64,000 nt of DNA. It comes from Colius striatus. Lineage: Eukaryota; Chordata; Aves; Coliiformes; Coliidae. Positions within the stretch are counted from its first letter, which is position 1. Every line of letters starts with the position of its first letter. The translations under genes and the position numbers were made by a program. The notes under the pieces were generated by a model. It saw only the letters and a program-made list of their open reading frames with translations, ran no database searches and was not told the origin of the DNA. The stretch is from positions 175,303,770 to 175,367,769 of the forward strand of contig NC_084759.1 of the NCBI RefSeq assembly GCF_028858725.1, given 5' to 3'. Below are positions 1-14,100 of this stretch, one piece after another.

Positions 1-3000
1 AGACATGCAATTGAGACCTGCAGCACTGAAAGAAATGATGTGGCTGGCATTACACCTGGTTGTCTTTCACTTTCCACCTTTAAAGATCCTAGAGTCTAAA
101 GAGCAAAGGCAACTATTTCCCAGGGCAGGCTGAAATGGGACAGAGAGGTATTCTGAGTCGAGAAATAGCAGAGAGTTCTGGCATCCCATCTGGTTGTTTT
201 GTTTAATCTTAAAGGAGAGGTTCTCTGGCTTCTTTAAACACACCAGATGAGGTCTGCACTCTTCTCCTTTCTGACAAGGCGTAATGAATTATTTCTGTCC
301 GCTTCACAGTTTGGTGGAGCCACTGTGTTATGTCTTCCAGTATTGATGCTGCCTCTCTTTACCTCTCTTGCAGTCAGCAGCAGAGCAACTGGACCTGGGC
401 TGCAAGGCAGTGACACAACAGAGGAGGTGGGGAAACAGCACAGCTGGTGCAGAGTGTGCAAGAGACTCACACTGAGCAAATACATCCCTGACTTTTGCCT
501 TATCCGTATGCATCTGGTCAATATGCAGTGCTGCACCTAGTTCAAAAGGGCAGAAGTAGGGCTAGAGAAGCTGCTGCTGCTGCCTATCACCGTTTCGACA
601 TTCAGTGCCAGGGTGTCTCACTGTTAGCAGGCACCCTCTGCCAAGGAAACTACAAGCAACAGCAGTGGGAATGCAAATTCTTCCCCAGTCTATCCTTCTT
701 CCCCAGGAGATGATACAATTTGGGGGCAGCTGAAACTTTAGATTTTCCATCTGCTTCCACAGAGCTGTAAAAAAGAGATTACTGCTGGTCAAAACCACAG
801 ACAATAGATCAGTACAAGACAGAAATGTGCTGAGCAATCCAAAAGAAGAAAAGTGTGTTTCTTAAAATCAGAATGCAATAATGATTCTGGAGAAAGTAAG
901 GCTGTGTGGTAAGCTGCTCAAAGTGGTATTCTGAATGATACTGAAGAATGGGATAATCATGTGTTGGAGAGCTACAAGTTCATTCCTATCTTGGCTATCT
1001 TCTCAAAGAGGACTAGAGGTATTCCTTGGTTGCCTACCTCCCTCACAGCATGTCACCCACAAAGCAGAGTTAACATGTCTTATAGACTACTATCCAAAAG
1101 TATCTTCAATGTGCTACTGATTTGTTGCAGAGTAATCTATCAAGAATGCAAGCCAGGAGGAGGTAGAAAGAAGCAGGAGTGGAGGGGAGAGAAAGGAGTT
1201 ATGCCTATTACCATGGAAACATTTCCCCACTAATATTGTTGGTCAGTGCTTACAGATGTGGCTTGCCAAACACTGGGGCAGACCTACAGAATTCATCATC
1301 GGTGGTACATGTAACCCCATGTGTGATGGACAGTGTATTTTCACTTTTCCTACTGTTGCATAGCTACTTGTACATTGCAATCAATAAACTACTTGAGCCT
1401 GGTACTCCAAGACACTTGCAGTAACCTGGATACTCTGCTGCTGATGAAGACAAATGTAGGATGTCTGCAGACAGCAAAATCTACTATGGGGCTGTTCTGC
1501 ATTCTAATGGTTGATTCTAAGTAATGTATTTTCTGACCTTGAGCTCTGCATTTATTTTTGAAGAAGCTTGAGAATCAGTTTCAAATTATTAGAGGGATAG
1601 TTGTAATCTCCATTTTCCACCAAGTGCATTGCTTTCAATTCCCATCCGTCCTTTCAGACACTTCCTCTATTAAATGGTCACAGAAGATGAATAACAGTGG
1701 TGTGAATTCTTCAAAATTGCATTACATGTTATTCTGCTCCTTATTTATGTTCTATGTTGCTTTATTTACGATAACCTTGTGAACAGTAAGATGGCATCCA
1801 CGCGGTCTCTACATCCAGCTGAAAAATGACACAAGTGTATTATTAACATCTAAGGATGGAAAAAACAATAAAATGCAGGAACAAAGGAGAGAAAGTATGT
1901 TTCCAAAATTAGGTCAGAAATTAAAGGAAGACTTTTAGTGCTGTGTGTTTGATTGAGCTCTTTCTTAGTTGCCAAGGTTTTAAAAATCTATTTGTGTAAT
2001 TCACTTGAATTGTCAGAGGTTCACATGCTCCTCTTCTAACACGTACTGGATGCTAATGTGTCTTTTTCTAACAGATATTATTCAGAGTTATTTAATATAC
2101 ACAGAAATGAACATTGCAATTTTAGTATTGCCTTTCCTGAGTCCAAATACAGTGTATTACAGAGAGCTGTGAGATCAGGGAAGAAAGGTTTTCCTTCTAG
2201 AATACATTTGCTTCATAGATTGGACTACTCCAGCATTTTCACTGTTAGAATGACATGGTCCATATTCCTTATTCAAAGTGTCTTAGAAGTATGATAAACA
2301 TCCCTTAGATTAGGAGCATATAGTAGATTAAACCACTTTCTACATCATTGCATGTGTAATAAAATATTTTAAAGCCTACTACCAGTAAAAATTTGCTCTA
2401 TACCACTTTTCTAGCTGCTTGAGAAGACTTTCGGGTTATGAAATCTGCTTCGCCTCGTGGCGCCTGGTAGCAATGATAGGACATTTGCAAATTTAATGCA
2501 AGAATTGTGAATTCTGCAGGTCTGTTCTGTGCATGGGTTCACTCTCCTTTTCCACAGCATACACAGGCATCGAGCTGGCTCTGGTTGTCTCTCCCTCTGT
2601 TCAGCACAGTTTTACTACCCAGTTCAATGCTCAAAACCATAGCTCTTGATATTGCTCAAAACCAAAACTCTTGACATTGCTTACACTGGGATTTTTTTAT
2701 TTAAAAATAACTTCAGATATCTCATTTCCTTTCTTTTTTTTTTTTTCCTCCAGAATATTTAGGTCCATCTGAGACATATTTTCAAGCTTTTATCTATATG
2801 AGTGACAAGCACTTTTCCTTTTTCTTTTTCTTTTTTTTTTTTTTGTTCTTTAATGAAAGACAATATTCTCATGTAATTGCTTGCTGCTAGCTGTATGTAG
2901 CCTTCAGAAAAACAGCAAACATCCTAAGAATCAAAGCAAAATATGGGTGCTGCCATCAAAAACTTCTCTCCTTTTTAGGCTTTTTATGGGGAAACTGCAT

Positions 3001-5424
3001 AATCATGAAGGGCAAGAAAAGGTGTTAGTAAGTCATGCAGAGCTTTATGGTGGGAATAAGAGGTACAGTAACAGAAGCTTTCTGATGAACAGAAGGCACA
3101 GAGTAGAAAATATGTTTCTGTCAGAGCCATCTGTTGTGGATCTCCCCAGGCTCAGCTGTGGATACGGGTGGAGATGTCTGTAGATGGAAGAATTATGTGC
3201 TGGTAAGAGCATATAACTTGTATATATAGATTGGAAAGTCATGTTGCCAGTAATTGTAAAGTTCTGGATAAGGTCTGCACGTTCTGCAACAGGGTCACTC
3301 TATCAGCCAGAGCTGATCCTGCTTTAAACTTACAATCCTTACAGAGTTACAAAGGAATGGCTGGTCAAAAGTCATCTTTGATCAGGTGATTATTTATTGG
3401 TTAAAATAAGTCTGTAACTGAGATTTTGGATTCAGCCCAGCAATTTTTTAGTGTGTGAAATAAGACTCGGTGGAGTGAGTAGCTCAGGAATTGTAATGTG
3501 AAGGAGGCTTGGAGTTAATTTAAATCAGAAGTGTGTTTTATTTAAGAGTTTTCTTGTGCATTGCAGGCACAAAGGTAAAATGATAGTGAAGGAAACTTGA
3601 CCTGTCTGGCAAAAATAATCACCTACATAAAGTGTTTAAGAGTGAGAAGAAACCTGTCTCTAATGGAAAAGGAACTGACAGTTAGGAGAGAGAGGTCTCA
3701 AAGGTCAGAAAATGCAGAGATAAGCCAAAAATGTTAAAAAACTTCAGTGGGCTGCACCTCATGATGAAAATGAAAATAAATAGCAGGGGGTACTATATCC
3801 TCTGAAATAAAAACAGAACACAAAGGTAAGAAGTGTGGGAACTACTATCTGGCAGGCAGAAATGAAAGGTTAATCCAGATATGGCCAAACAGAGAAGGAA
3901 TCCTGTTCCAGGATGTGGGAAGGGGGTAGTGCTGGATTGTGAATGAGGATCACCAGGTGATGAAAGTCATCCTTTCCCGAGGCAAATGCAAAACAGAGGG
4001 CGCAATCCTACAGTATGTTGTGTGATAGTGCCCGAGGCGTGAGGCAGCTCTGCGACTGCTGCAGCCCGGCAGGTGGGAGGCAGGCCCGGAGCAGGCACTG
4101 CCTTGCTGCTTCAGTGCAGTGCTGGCCGGGAGCTGACGTGCCAGCTGCCAAGGCCTATGGCTCTGGGAGAGCAAGCAGCCCAGAACTGACTGGCAGCTTG
4201 AAAGGCCTCATCCGGTTTTGAGCTGTCTTTAGTAAACACCTGAGGCAAGGCTGGCTTCATCGCCCACTTGGAAATGTGGGAAACTCGGCTCCAGTCTGGG
4301 CAAGCAGCGAGTGACACTTCCCCACTCCCAAAGTGTGAGTTAGGCAGATGGCCTTAAGCAAACAGAAATTTTATTGTAGGGTTTAAACATATTGAGAGGG
4401 AAAACCTGAGCAATCTGCCACAAGCAGGGCAAACACTTCAAATAATTTACTGGCAATAATTTACTGGCAATAATCCTGACCACATCTTCTCTGTCACTGG
4501 GATGTGGGAGCTGGTCCCTTTGAGCTGCTCTGGCTCATTTTTTGGTGGATGAGCTTATCTATCATCACTGCTCAGCAGTCCTGCCCTCACTGCTTTCTGA
4601 GTCTATCCTCAGGCTGCAGTTTTACCCAGCTTCTGGCATGGCCTGGCCTTCATCCCTGTCTTTCCCAAGAATGCTCCCCTCTGTGCCCCAATATTCATGT
4701 GTTTTGAGAAAGCTAAAGGACAGCCAAGACCTATGTGGAGTCCTTGCCAGTACAGGGAGATTCTTCTGAATGCTCTTTACCTTCATTAAGAGTCTCTCAG
4801 GGTCTTTGAAAAGAAATGCCACTTGCATGAAATGAACCTGTGTGTTTTTTAACCCTATTAAAGATTTAGTGAAAAACAAACCAAATGAAACCAAAAGTAG
4901 GACTGGGTGATGTCCCAAACATTACTTCTCTCTATCCTGATACTTCCCCTGCTTCCCAGGAGATGTTGGCAGAGTGCTTGTCTTCTGCTGGTACCCCTCC
5001 TGCTGCCATGTCCAGGGAGGATGCTGCTTCATGGCATGAGCAAAAGGCAAAAAAAAAAAAAAAAGGAGTGAAGGATGGAGATATAGATAATCACAGCTCA
5101 GCTGGATTTTGTCCTATATAAACCTCAGAAAATATTTTAAGGAATAAATATAGATTAAAAAGCAAACAAAAGCTGGACCTAATCTATCTAGAACTAAGAA
5201 ATTGTCTCAGCTAGAAATTGTTGAGACAAAGTGTTTCTCACAAGAACTAATATTTGAGTGATGGATGACAGACGCTTAATCCTGATGTTGTAGAACAGAG
5301 AAGGTTGCTGGATTACAGGAGTAGAGAGCAATAGTTTACATTCCTTGTAAGGGCAGCCTTGGGCCCACTCTGGTTTGAGTTTTCCTTTGTGACCTTGGTG
5401 CAAGAACTAGGTGTATGCTTGCAA
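1..5424. other. Upstream non-coding DNA, no gene found
   Basis: I see no exon, RNA gene or intact mobile element here. All open frames are short (about 100 codons or less), overlap on both strands and resemble no protein I recognise. Visible simple structure includes a pyrimidine/T-rich tract near 2815-2844, a degenerate two-copy repeat of about 24 bp near 2628-2678, and an A-run near 5050-5065. From memory of synteny, DBX2 lies upstream of NELL2 in tetrapods, but no homeobox-like sequence is visible, so this is probably intergenic. Confidence 0.6.
4441..4474. repeat. 14-bp tandem repeat, about 2.4 copies
   Basis: The unit AATAATTTACTGGC is repeated head to tail twice and followed by a partial third copy. 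The full copies are identical. This is a short simple tandem duplication in non-coding DNA with no evident function. Confidence 0.85.
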
Positions 5425-5735
5425 AATCTGCAGATAATATAAAGCTGGTACGTACAGCTAATACAGACCAGAGGAAGACTTGATTATTATGCAGGAAAAA
5501 TTAGATGACCTTGTGGAACAGCAGAATAGAAACAGCATGAAATTTAATAATCCAAAGTGCAAAATCATGCCCTTGAAGACTAATCACCAGAACTTTTGCT
5601 GTAGGAAAGGGGTTCATGAACTGGAGGAGGGAGAGATGAGCAAACTGATTGACCATAAGATGGCCATGAGCCCCTCTGTGCTATATGGCTGTGAAAGCAG
5701 CTAATGGTGCTCCAAAATGTACGTGGCAACAATTT
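5425..5735 (+). mobile_element. Degraded CR1 LINE fragment (ORF2, RT to C-terminal part)
   Basis: Translation gives ADNIKL, equivalent to the FADD catalytic box of CR1 reverse transcriptase. It is followed by a MKFNNPKCKIM stretch matching the conserved (L)MKFN..KCK segment downstream, and then, in another frame, residues like the MSPQCA..A.KAN block. The order and spacing fit CR1 ORF2. Frames are broken by indels and no CR1 3' tail is visible, so this is an old 5'- and 3'-truncated fragment. It is non-coding today. Confidence 0.7.
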
Positions 5736-7169
5736 GCAGCAGAGTTGTGAAAGAATTAGTAGCAGAGTAGAATGTATTGAGCTTGGAAGATCATATGTGT
5801 TTCTGCTCATATATATACTTTAAAACAAATGAGGAAAACAGTAGCTATGTACAAGTAGGAAAGGTCAAAGAGGGCAGCTGTGATTACAGTTTCTGTGTTT
5901 CATGTCCTTTATTCTCCTCCCTTCCCTCAAGCTTTCATACAAGATTAGACTTTCTGTGTTTATGCTGTCCTTACTGAGTTATTCCTATCCCCTAAGTGAT
6001 ATCTTAGTCACCTGAACAGGTGACGAACGAATTTCCCATTCCATTTGTGTATAACTTCATTGTGGGGAAAGGGAAAATGTTTACCTTCCTTCCATTCATT
6101 AGAGATTGTCTACAGAAAAATATTAAGGCAAGTATGTAGAGCCTTCTTGTTGTCCTGGGAAATCAGCCTGTGCCTGTAAGTCATGTCGTCTTTGCCTGTT
6201 TAGGTCTGAGCTTACCCAAAGGACTAAGTAAGAGTAATGGAGATGCCAGCAGCATCCACATTGTGGGGCTGGGTACTGGCAATGATAGCTGAGTACTCAA
6301 GTGCTGGTCCATCCATATTCTGCTCTGCTCTCTCTTGCAGGCCTATTGCTGAGGCAGCTCTTCGCTGGACTTTGCTGAGCTACTCCACGTGTACACCAGT
6401 GCAAGGGAAAGAAATCTTCAAGCTCGGTGTAAGGTTTTCAGTGCACTCCTGGCATTTTCCTCCTCTTCCTTCTCCCTTTCATGTTTTCAGGACCCATTTG
6501 GGGTCAGAAGGAGGAAAGGAGATGCTTTGGTGTATTGGTCAAAGTGAGCTTTCAGCAACTTCCCTCCCATGAGCACTCTAATCCGTGAAAAATATCTTGC
6601 AGTAAGGACAGGTTGTTCATTTTCCTCTATGCACAGTTTGACTTGCCCTATGTAAGCAGAGGCTATCTTTAGCCTGTCATCAGTCTTTTTTATGAAGAGA
6701 TATAAAACTCCTGCAGCAGGAGTTCTCTGGCTCTGAGACTGGGTGAAAGAATGAGGCTGTGACAGACTGCTTAGCTGGTCCCACCATTCAGAGCCATCTG
6801 CTTGCCAAGATTTCTTAGCTATGAAGAGAGAGGCAGACACTGTCCTTCTCAGTGGTGATATGTTACCGTATGTATTGAGCACCACTCAGAGATTAGGAAG
6901 GTTCAGATAAAATGAAACCCAAACAATTAAAATAGACAAATAGAAGATACTTTGTCCTATCTGCTATTTTAAAATAATCCCTATAGTTGTAAATCAGCAA
7001 CAAAATGTACTAGTTCTCTCCCAAATGCAAATCTGCAAGGCTATCCCATAATTTTTTCGGACCCCATTACTGAGTATAAGCAGTTTAAGCAGTTTACTTT
7101 ATGACCATATCTCTCCAGTTGCTTATGCTGAACATAATTTCTTTTCCTGTTGCTAACTTTGCAACAAGT
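5736..7169. other. Non-coding DNA, no gene found
   Basis: Nothing supportable was seen. The open frames here (for example near 6237-6572 on the + strand and 6487-6885 on the - strand) overlap each other in opposite directions, resemble no family I recognise and have no splice or start context that would support them. Confidence 0.5.
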
Positions 7170-8140
7170 CCCAAGAGTTATTTACAGCCACCTTAGTTTT
7201 ATCTAATTTAGCAGCTTTGTGTTGTCAGCATTTTTGCCATCTCATTGTATTCCCTCTCTTCTTGGTCATTAATAAATAGATGGGGCCAGAGAAAGAGTGG
7301 AATTAATCCTAGCAGCGATCCTCTGGTACAGTCCCTGCGGCATTGAACTCTTACCACCTTTCCATTCCAATCATCTGCCATTCATCCTCATCCTTTTCTC
7401 TCTCTTTAACCCACAATAAAGACCTTATCTCCTACCCCAGGGTTACCGAGTTTCCTTAAAAGCCTCATGTGAATGATATTATCAACTGTCTCTGTAAATG
7501 CATACCCCGTGATTCTCTTTTAGTCAATATTTTGCTAACTCTTTACAACATTTGAATAGGTTAGGAACGAACAATTTATCCTAGCTGATAAGTACATCAA
7601 TTTATTTCTGCTGATCTGTGCTGACTTGCAGTTCATTAATCCTGATTTTTTTCTATGTCTCCTACATATCACCTGTAGATGTTTTATAACTATTTTAAAT
7701 GGTTTTCTCAACTATTTTCTGCATTAATGAATTAAGATTCACTAGATTTCAGTTCTGAGGGTCAATCTTTAGGGCTACTTTAAAGATTGCCACAGTATTG
7801 GCCATTTTCCAGTTATCCAGTAGAGTAGTTGTTTTAATGATGAATTACATATCTTTAATGATAAATTACAGTAGGCTGAAATTGTGCTTAATTCTTAGGC
7901 TTTCCTCAGAATCTCTGATGAATTCCATTTGCTGCCACGAATTACTGGAACATATCTTTCTGGAGTTGTTACACCACTGATATTTTTAATATCTTTTCTC
8001 TAACACGGCTTTCACATAATTCTGTGTAAGTTCAGAGTGAAGACTCACCCCCAGCCCTTCTTTCCTGACACCCAAATAATTAATTTACCTTTGCTGCAAT
8101 CCTTTCTCACCCTCTGCTTTCTTCTTTTACACCTAGGAGT
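7170..8140 (-). mobile_element. Ancient CR1/L3-clade LINE remnant, reverse-transcriptase region
   Basis: Read on the - strand, the block shows reverse-transcriptase landmarks in the right order. DNWKMANTVAIFKV (7776-7817) matches the 'dWK.A.v.pIFKkG' segment before the palm. RLLRKLGNPGVGDK (about 7426-7467) matches the 'LLRKL...iGe.ll.WI' segment. SSMPQG (about 7330-7350) matches the 'SGVPQGSvLGP' box. The distance between the first and last (about 160 residues) is what CR1-clade enzymes have. Several stops and frameshifts interrupt it. The element resembles old CR1/L3-like copies shared among amniotes rather than young avian CR1 subfamilies, which is a judgement from memory. Boundaries are approximate, and it may extend further toward 9060. 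Confidence 0.7.
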
Positions 8141-11100
8141 CTACTAAGCTTACATATAGTAGTCAGCTTTCCATATGTGATTTACTTGCATCACTTATTT
8201 GTCATCATGTGTCTGAGTGGTTTTGTATACTTTCTGAGCTTCATCTTTCTGTATGAGTTGTATCTTGACTGTCAAATCTTGCATTTTATTTGCATTGCAT
8301 TAACTGGATATCTATTCCTAAAAGGTGCTTTGGGGATCAAAATGAATCCTTTCATTTTACCATTTAATTATCCTGTGCCTTTCCTGGTTTCTTTCTTCTG
8401 AACTATGGAGATCTGGTTATAAATAACTTCCACTCTAAAGTTATGAATCATGTTTAAAAAAAAACCAAACTGTTTCTCTGGAAGAAAACACCATGTTTTA
8501 AATGCTGATATTTTGCTTAAATTAGTTAGCCTGAATATGATTCCATTCATCCATACTTGTAATTCTCTCAGCTTCAAGGGAAATACTTGTGTAGGTAAGG
8601 ATATCATAATTATTCTCATTGTAATTATTGTGCTTGGGACAATACTTTCTGAGCCAAACCTTGTTATTAAGCTAATGAACTCCATTTAACATAGCATTTC
8701 TTAATATTTAACCATTTTGATCCACAGATATGTGGTGTATTTACAGCCCTGAATTTGTTTTTCTGGGCACTAGAATTTGTGTGCTAACAGTCAGTTTCTC
8801 CTATATATCCTGAGTTCCTTTCAGTGATTTAGGTGGCACACTTTGACTCCTATCTTTATCATCCTCTAAAAAAATCTGACTCTCTTTTGAGAATCCCTTC
8901 TATTAAAATTACTTACATTTGCGTCATTTCTTGCCAAGTTGGTATTTGTTTCTTAACCACCCCTCCTGTATGTCTGCCTTTCTGTTACTTACACACCTGT
9001 GATTTAGCATGCCTGCCTCCTGAATCTACTTCTCCATCCGAGAAGAAAGCACTGATGTTATTTTAGATGTTAAATTTATCTCTCAAGGTTACACTGCTGT
9101 TAGAATTCAAACCCAAAGATGCAAGGAGTTCCCAGCTTTTGTTTTGCCATCAGTGATGGCATCAAAGCTATTGGCTGCCATCTGTCCCTATTAACAGTCT
9201 AACTCCTATAGCCAAGACAACATGTTAAAATATAGAATCCTTGTCTTTACATGTGCCTGAATAAGTAACGATAAAACTGCAAGTGATGTTCATGAGAAAT
9301 GTCTAGTGCTCAGACTTTTGAAAAACAGACCACTTAGATTAAGACTAATCAAGCGTTTTATGGTGAAATAATTTTCTGCTAGAAATAACTCAAGAGTTGG
9401 GTGCTCACTAGCAACAGAGATAAGCCAGGAAGAAGCACATGCTGTAATCAGATGAAGCAGGTACTTGAACCTGGTGCCTCTAGCCCTATGTGCTTTTTTA
9501 CTATGAAATGGACAAAGAGTGGGATCTAAAATACGTGTTAGAATTTTTCAATAAATTATTGTTTTAAAGAAAATATAGGCCCAAATAGTTATCTTCCTTC
9601 TGTTTATTCCAAAAGGAGAATAATGTAATTTATTTAGTATCATGTTCAGTAATGACTTTGCTGCATTAATTAATGGAGAATTTGCATTTTGTGGCTTAAA
9701 AAGAAACACTACAATTGCACACATTTTAAAATAGATGAAGTATGTTTACACTCTGGAATTGCCAGTCAAATTTATTACGAGATTATTGGTTCTATCTCTT
9801 TGGAACTGAGGTTTCTTTTACTAAATCTGTAGGACTAATCCAATGAAGGCTGGACTAACGTGTAGTGTGCAATTCTTCTTCCCGGTGGTGCAAGTCAGGT
9901 CTTCCTTCAGCTGCAGAAAGATTTGGTGAGACTGGCACCAGGCATGTTTAGTCTGTGCCATGAGGCAGGGCTCAGAAATCCTCAAACTCTGAAATGCCAG
10001 AGTGCAATGCTTTTTAAACTTCCTTCTTTGGGCCCGTGTCCCAGCAACATGGCATCTGAGCCAATGAGTCTTTACAGGTCTCCCAGCAGAAGAGTCTCAG
10101 GTGTCTATCTCAATGCCCAGACTGGCTCCTCATCTTCTCTCTAGGCAGTAGAAATCCAAGATCCTTTAAAAACTGGAGTCTGATGATGTGTTAATACTAC
10201 TGCACAATGCTATGCTACTTGAAGGCCTTCTTAATTATCTGATAGACTTGATAGAGTCATGGAAGCTATTCCAGCTTGCCCAGTAAGTATGCCTTTGGGT
10301 ATGAAAACTACACAGATCAAGTTTGAAAAGACCATTATTTGTTATGCAGTGTAAGAAATCCTATGATACTTTCCAGATATTGCAGAAGTAATTAGAGTAT
10401 ACTAGGAACTGTTAAATTTGTACCTTTGAGGTAATAAGCACATTTTAAGCTACTTTTTTCTCTCTCTACCATGCAAGAGCCAAAATCTGACTTTGCTCAA
10501 CTGAAAATTAAATGTCTGTATGACAGGTATTAATATTGTGTTCCCCTGCAGTCCCACTCACACCAGACAGACAGGATTTCTTTGAAATTACCTGTGCGAG
10601 ATTTGGGGAATTTGTTGATATGGCAGTTTGTGTCCACAATAAATAAAGCAGAGCCCAGTACCACATGTGTCTACTGTTCTTCCTGAAAGAGTGGGATCTG
10701 GGGATGTGGTCTGGATCTGGTCCTTGATCCAAAGTTGCCTGAAATCTATCTACTGACTTCAACCACCACAGCACCTTCTAAGTGTCGTCACATAACATCT
10801 GTGTCAAACCTGTGAGAACAACATGTTCTCTAAAATGGCACTTGCTTTTAATGAAAATAAAGCCTGGAGTAATCATTGGGCCTCTCACAGTCATTAACAA
10901 ATTCTACCATCAAGTATGGATTTGTTCTGATTTGATTCTCAGCTGCTGGATTTTGTTTTCCCTCTGCATACTACAGCAGGGAGTCTTCTGCTCTGAGAAA
11001 TCCACCCTCCACTTCGATATTTGCAGATGGAATTACCATATTACATTAGGTGGTGGAAGAAGAAAAAAAAGTGCACCCACCTTCTTTCAGAGACTCACAC

Positions 11101-14100
11101 TCACTATCTGGCTCCAGTGAAGGCTGTGTAGATTTTTTTCTTTATTACAAGTGTAAAACGTGCCAGATTAAGGTCTTCCTATTTCAGCTTTGTTATCATA
11201 AATATTTGTGGTGGTTACACTGATCCATTTTTTAATAGGGACAATACTTCAGATGGCAAAATGATTAAAACACAGAGCACACTTGGGTCAGGGTAGTTTA
11301 CCTCTAATCTTGTCTAATTGCCATTGTGGTCTGGAATGACAGAACTGAGATAATTAAATCCTGATCATGAACTGTCCACTTCTTAATTCATATGGTTTCA
11401 CGTGCCAGATACAATGCCAGCACCCCTAGCCGACGATTTCTGTGAAAAGCCATTTTTAGGCATCATCATGTGTGAAGGCTGCCAGCAAGGCAGTCTATCA
11501 CTTCTGCCTTAAATCAAAGGGATATGCACCCTCTTGGAGGTAGAAAAAAAAGCTCATAGGAAAAACAAGGCTCTAGCAAGGAATGCTAGTGTGGACACCT
11601 TGCAACTCCGAAGATTCTAAGTTCAATTTTGGGAAAGAGAGAGCATGGTCTTGACTTCCAGCTTTTCTTCCTTGCCCTTGAATCAAATAAGAATCTTTGG
11701 GAGAACTTCTGAAAAATACCTTCACCTCTACCTCTCATTAATGTAATTGCCTCCATTTCTATTTTTGTGCTCAGAAGAATGCGGCTATAATGACAACTCT
11801 TCAATCTCCCCCATTCCTGACGCTGCTTTCCCACTGCTGACTGCACCAGTTCACTTGCCAAAACTGCAACCTCCGACGCAAGATGTGAAGTATCCTCTAG
11901 TGAAGGTGATATAAAAAAACAGGAAGACGTGAAAATTTAAGAGACGTAAAGTGTGTTCTGTGAATAGCTGTAGCCTTTGTATCACAGCTCTGTTTTCTGA
12001 TGGTAATTTTTGCAATTACAAGTGGAGCAATATCAAATCTGTATGAAACATTCATAATTGTAACTAAAATGGGTGACATCTCCTCATCTGGTGCATGCTT
12101 GAGAGGAATGCTTTTGACGCCAAGGCTCTTTAACAGGGCTGGTACTGTCACGGTTGGGTGTGTAGCTTAGTCAGTTTGACAGTCTTTACTGAGTCTTTGC
12201 CAAGTGCTGCTTTTAAATCCTAAGATCTCCGAGGCTTTCCTGGTCAGAAAGGCGAAGTGCATTTCTGAGACAGGAAACCTGCAGCCTGCAGGATGCTAAT
12301 ATAGGCACCAGCTCTTGCCAAGGGGAGGATGCAAGACTGACAAATTGCAAAGAGAAGATGAGCAAAGGCGAGGACGTGCATTCAAGCTTGTGTGTGAGAA
12401 AGGGGGAAGGAGCGAGCGAGAGCACCTCTGCAAGAGAAAGCTGCTAAAGGGCAGAAAGCATTTGGGGAATTGTGAAGAGAACACTATGCAAGACAGGAGC
12501 TGTGAGGAAGCTAATGAAGCAGCAACAGTAAATCACCTGCGTTATAGAAAGAAATAAAGGTACTTATGTTTTTGGAGAGAGAAGATGCCACAGGAGAAGT
12601 TCCCAGATCTGGTCAGGAAGCTGGCAAAAAAACCCTGTCTCTCATAAACACCTGAGGTTTACTCAAGAACAGCATCTGAGCCTTGTTCCTCACTGTTGAA
12701 TCCATCATTTAGGAAACAAGTGAAAATGAGTTTGGTGGTCTCACCTTAGTCCCTCATGGCATTTTACGCATCACACAACAACTGTATGGTTTTTACACAT
12801 GATTGCTTTCGTAGACAGAAAATCTGGATCATAATGATATAATGGTGCAGACAGAAGTCCATGTTGAATGGTATTAACAGAAACTGATGCAGCATCATTT
12901 GCCTGCATTTTTCCTGACTGTAACTAATAGAAGACTTCGTCCCCAACGGTATCAAATTTACTCAAATTAAAAGCTGCTTCTCTATGACAACACACTATTC
13001 TCCTTGTTCCACTTCAAAAAGTACTCATTATGGAACGTCATGTTTTACAAATATTTTTCTGTATAAATGCTGCATTAAAGAGCTACAATGTTGAGTAAAC
13101 AACCACGTGTGTCTCACAATATAAGGAATGCTATTTTCTGTACTCTCAGAAAAAAAAAGTTGCATCAGTGTTTCATAAGTAGGTCAGTGACAATTCCTCA
13201 TGATTTCTTAAATTCACAGCGACTCTCCAGGTTCTAGCATAGGAATATGTGGGTAAAACTATTGTGAATAAAATATTCATGTTTTTCTTTAAAAATAAAT
13301 AGACCCAGATAAGCTGCAGTAAGAGAGGTAATGCTTTCCCCAGTGCAGGATTGTCGTCTGCATGCTTTAAGAGCTTTACTTGGTTCAGTTTATTAGCATA
13401 TAATTAATATGAGTGTAATTAATATGAGATTCGCTTTGCAATGAAATCATTCATGAATTTGAGGCTCGTAACACATCCTTTATCTCTTCATTTGGCATGA
13501 AAACCATTGCAAATATTAGTCATTATTCAGAAGACCTACTAGTAGAGGTTTTGGTGAGGAGGTGTCAATATTGTGATATTTATTTAATCCAAACATCTCA
13601 TTGAAATTGAAACAATGATGACCAGAAGGCTGTTTATATACAAGTCAGTTGTATTACAGAGCATCAGAGTTGTGCTATACAATGTGCTCTTGCTCATGTG
13701 ACTAAAGTATGGGAGGCTCACCTGGGACATCACCACCAGAGCCATTCCCCCTTCCAGGAGATGTGGTTGCTGGGTCCAAAGTCAGCTCCTCAGAAAGTCT
13801 TTTCACTCTTACTTGGACAAACTGATGTATAGCAATGTTGATATGTCCATTGCTGTGGAACTACAGGATGTTATTTCCTCCTAGAGATTTCTTGAAGAGG
13901 AAGTTATTCCACTGTTGATGTAGTAATATCTATGACCAGTTGGTATTCTAAAGAATGTCACAGAAGTCTCATAGTCAGTGCAAAAGATTATCTGTGTCTT
14001 CCACAGATGTTTCCTTGAGTAATCCCACCTCTAGCATTTGTGGGGATCGGAACTATCTTACCTCACAAAAAAACCAAACCAAACCAAAAGATAGCTGAGA

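Noticed and set aside
12310..12560. Purine-rich block with an 80-codon open frame, considered as an alternative NELL2 first exon
   Set aside because: A weak GTAAAT donor-like site exists near 12530, but there is no recognisable protein, CpG island or promoter evidence. Only transcript data could support it.
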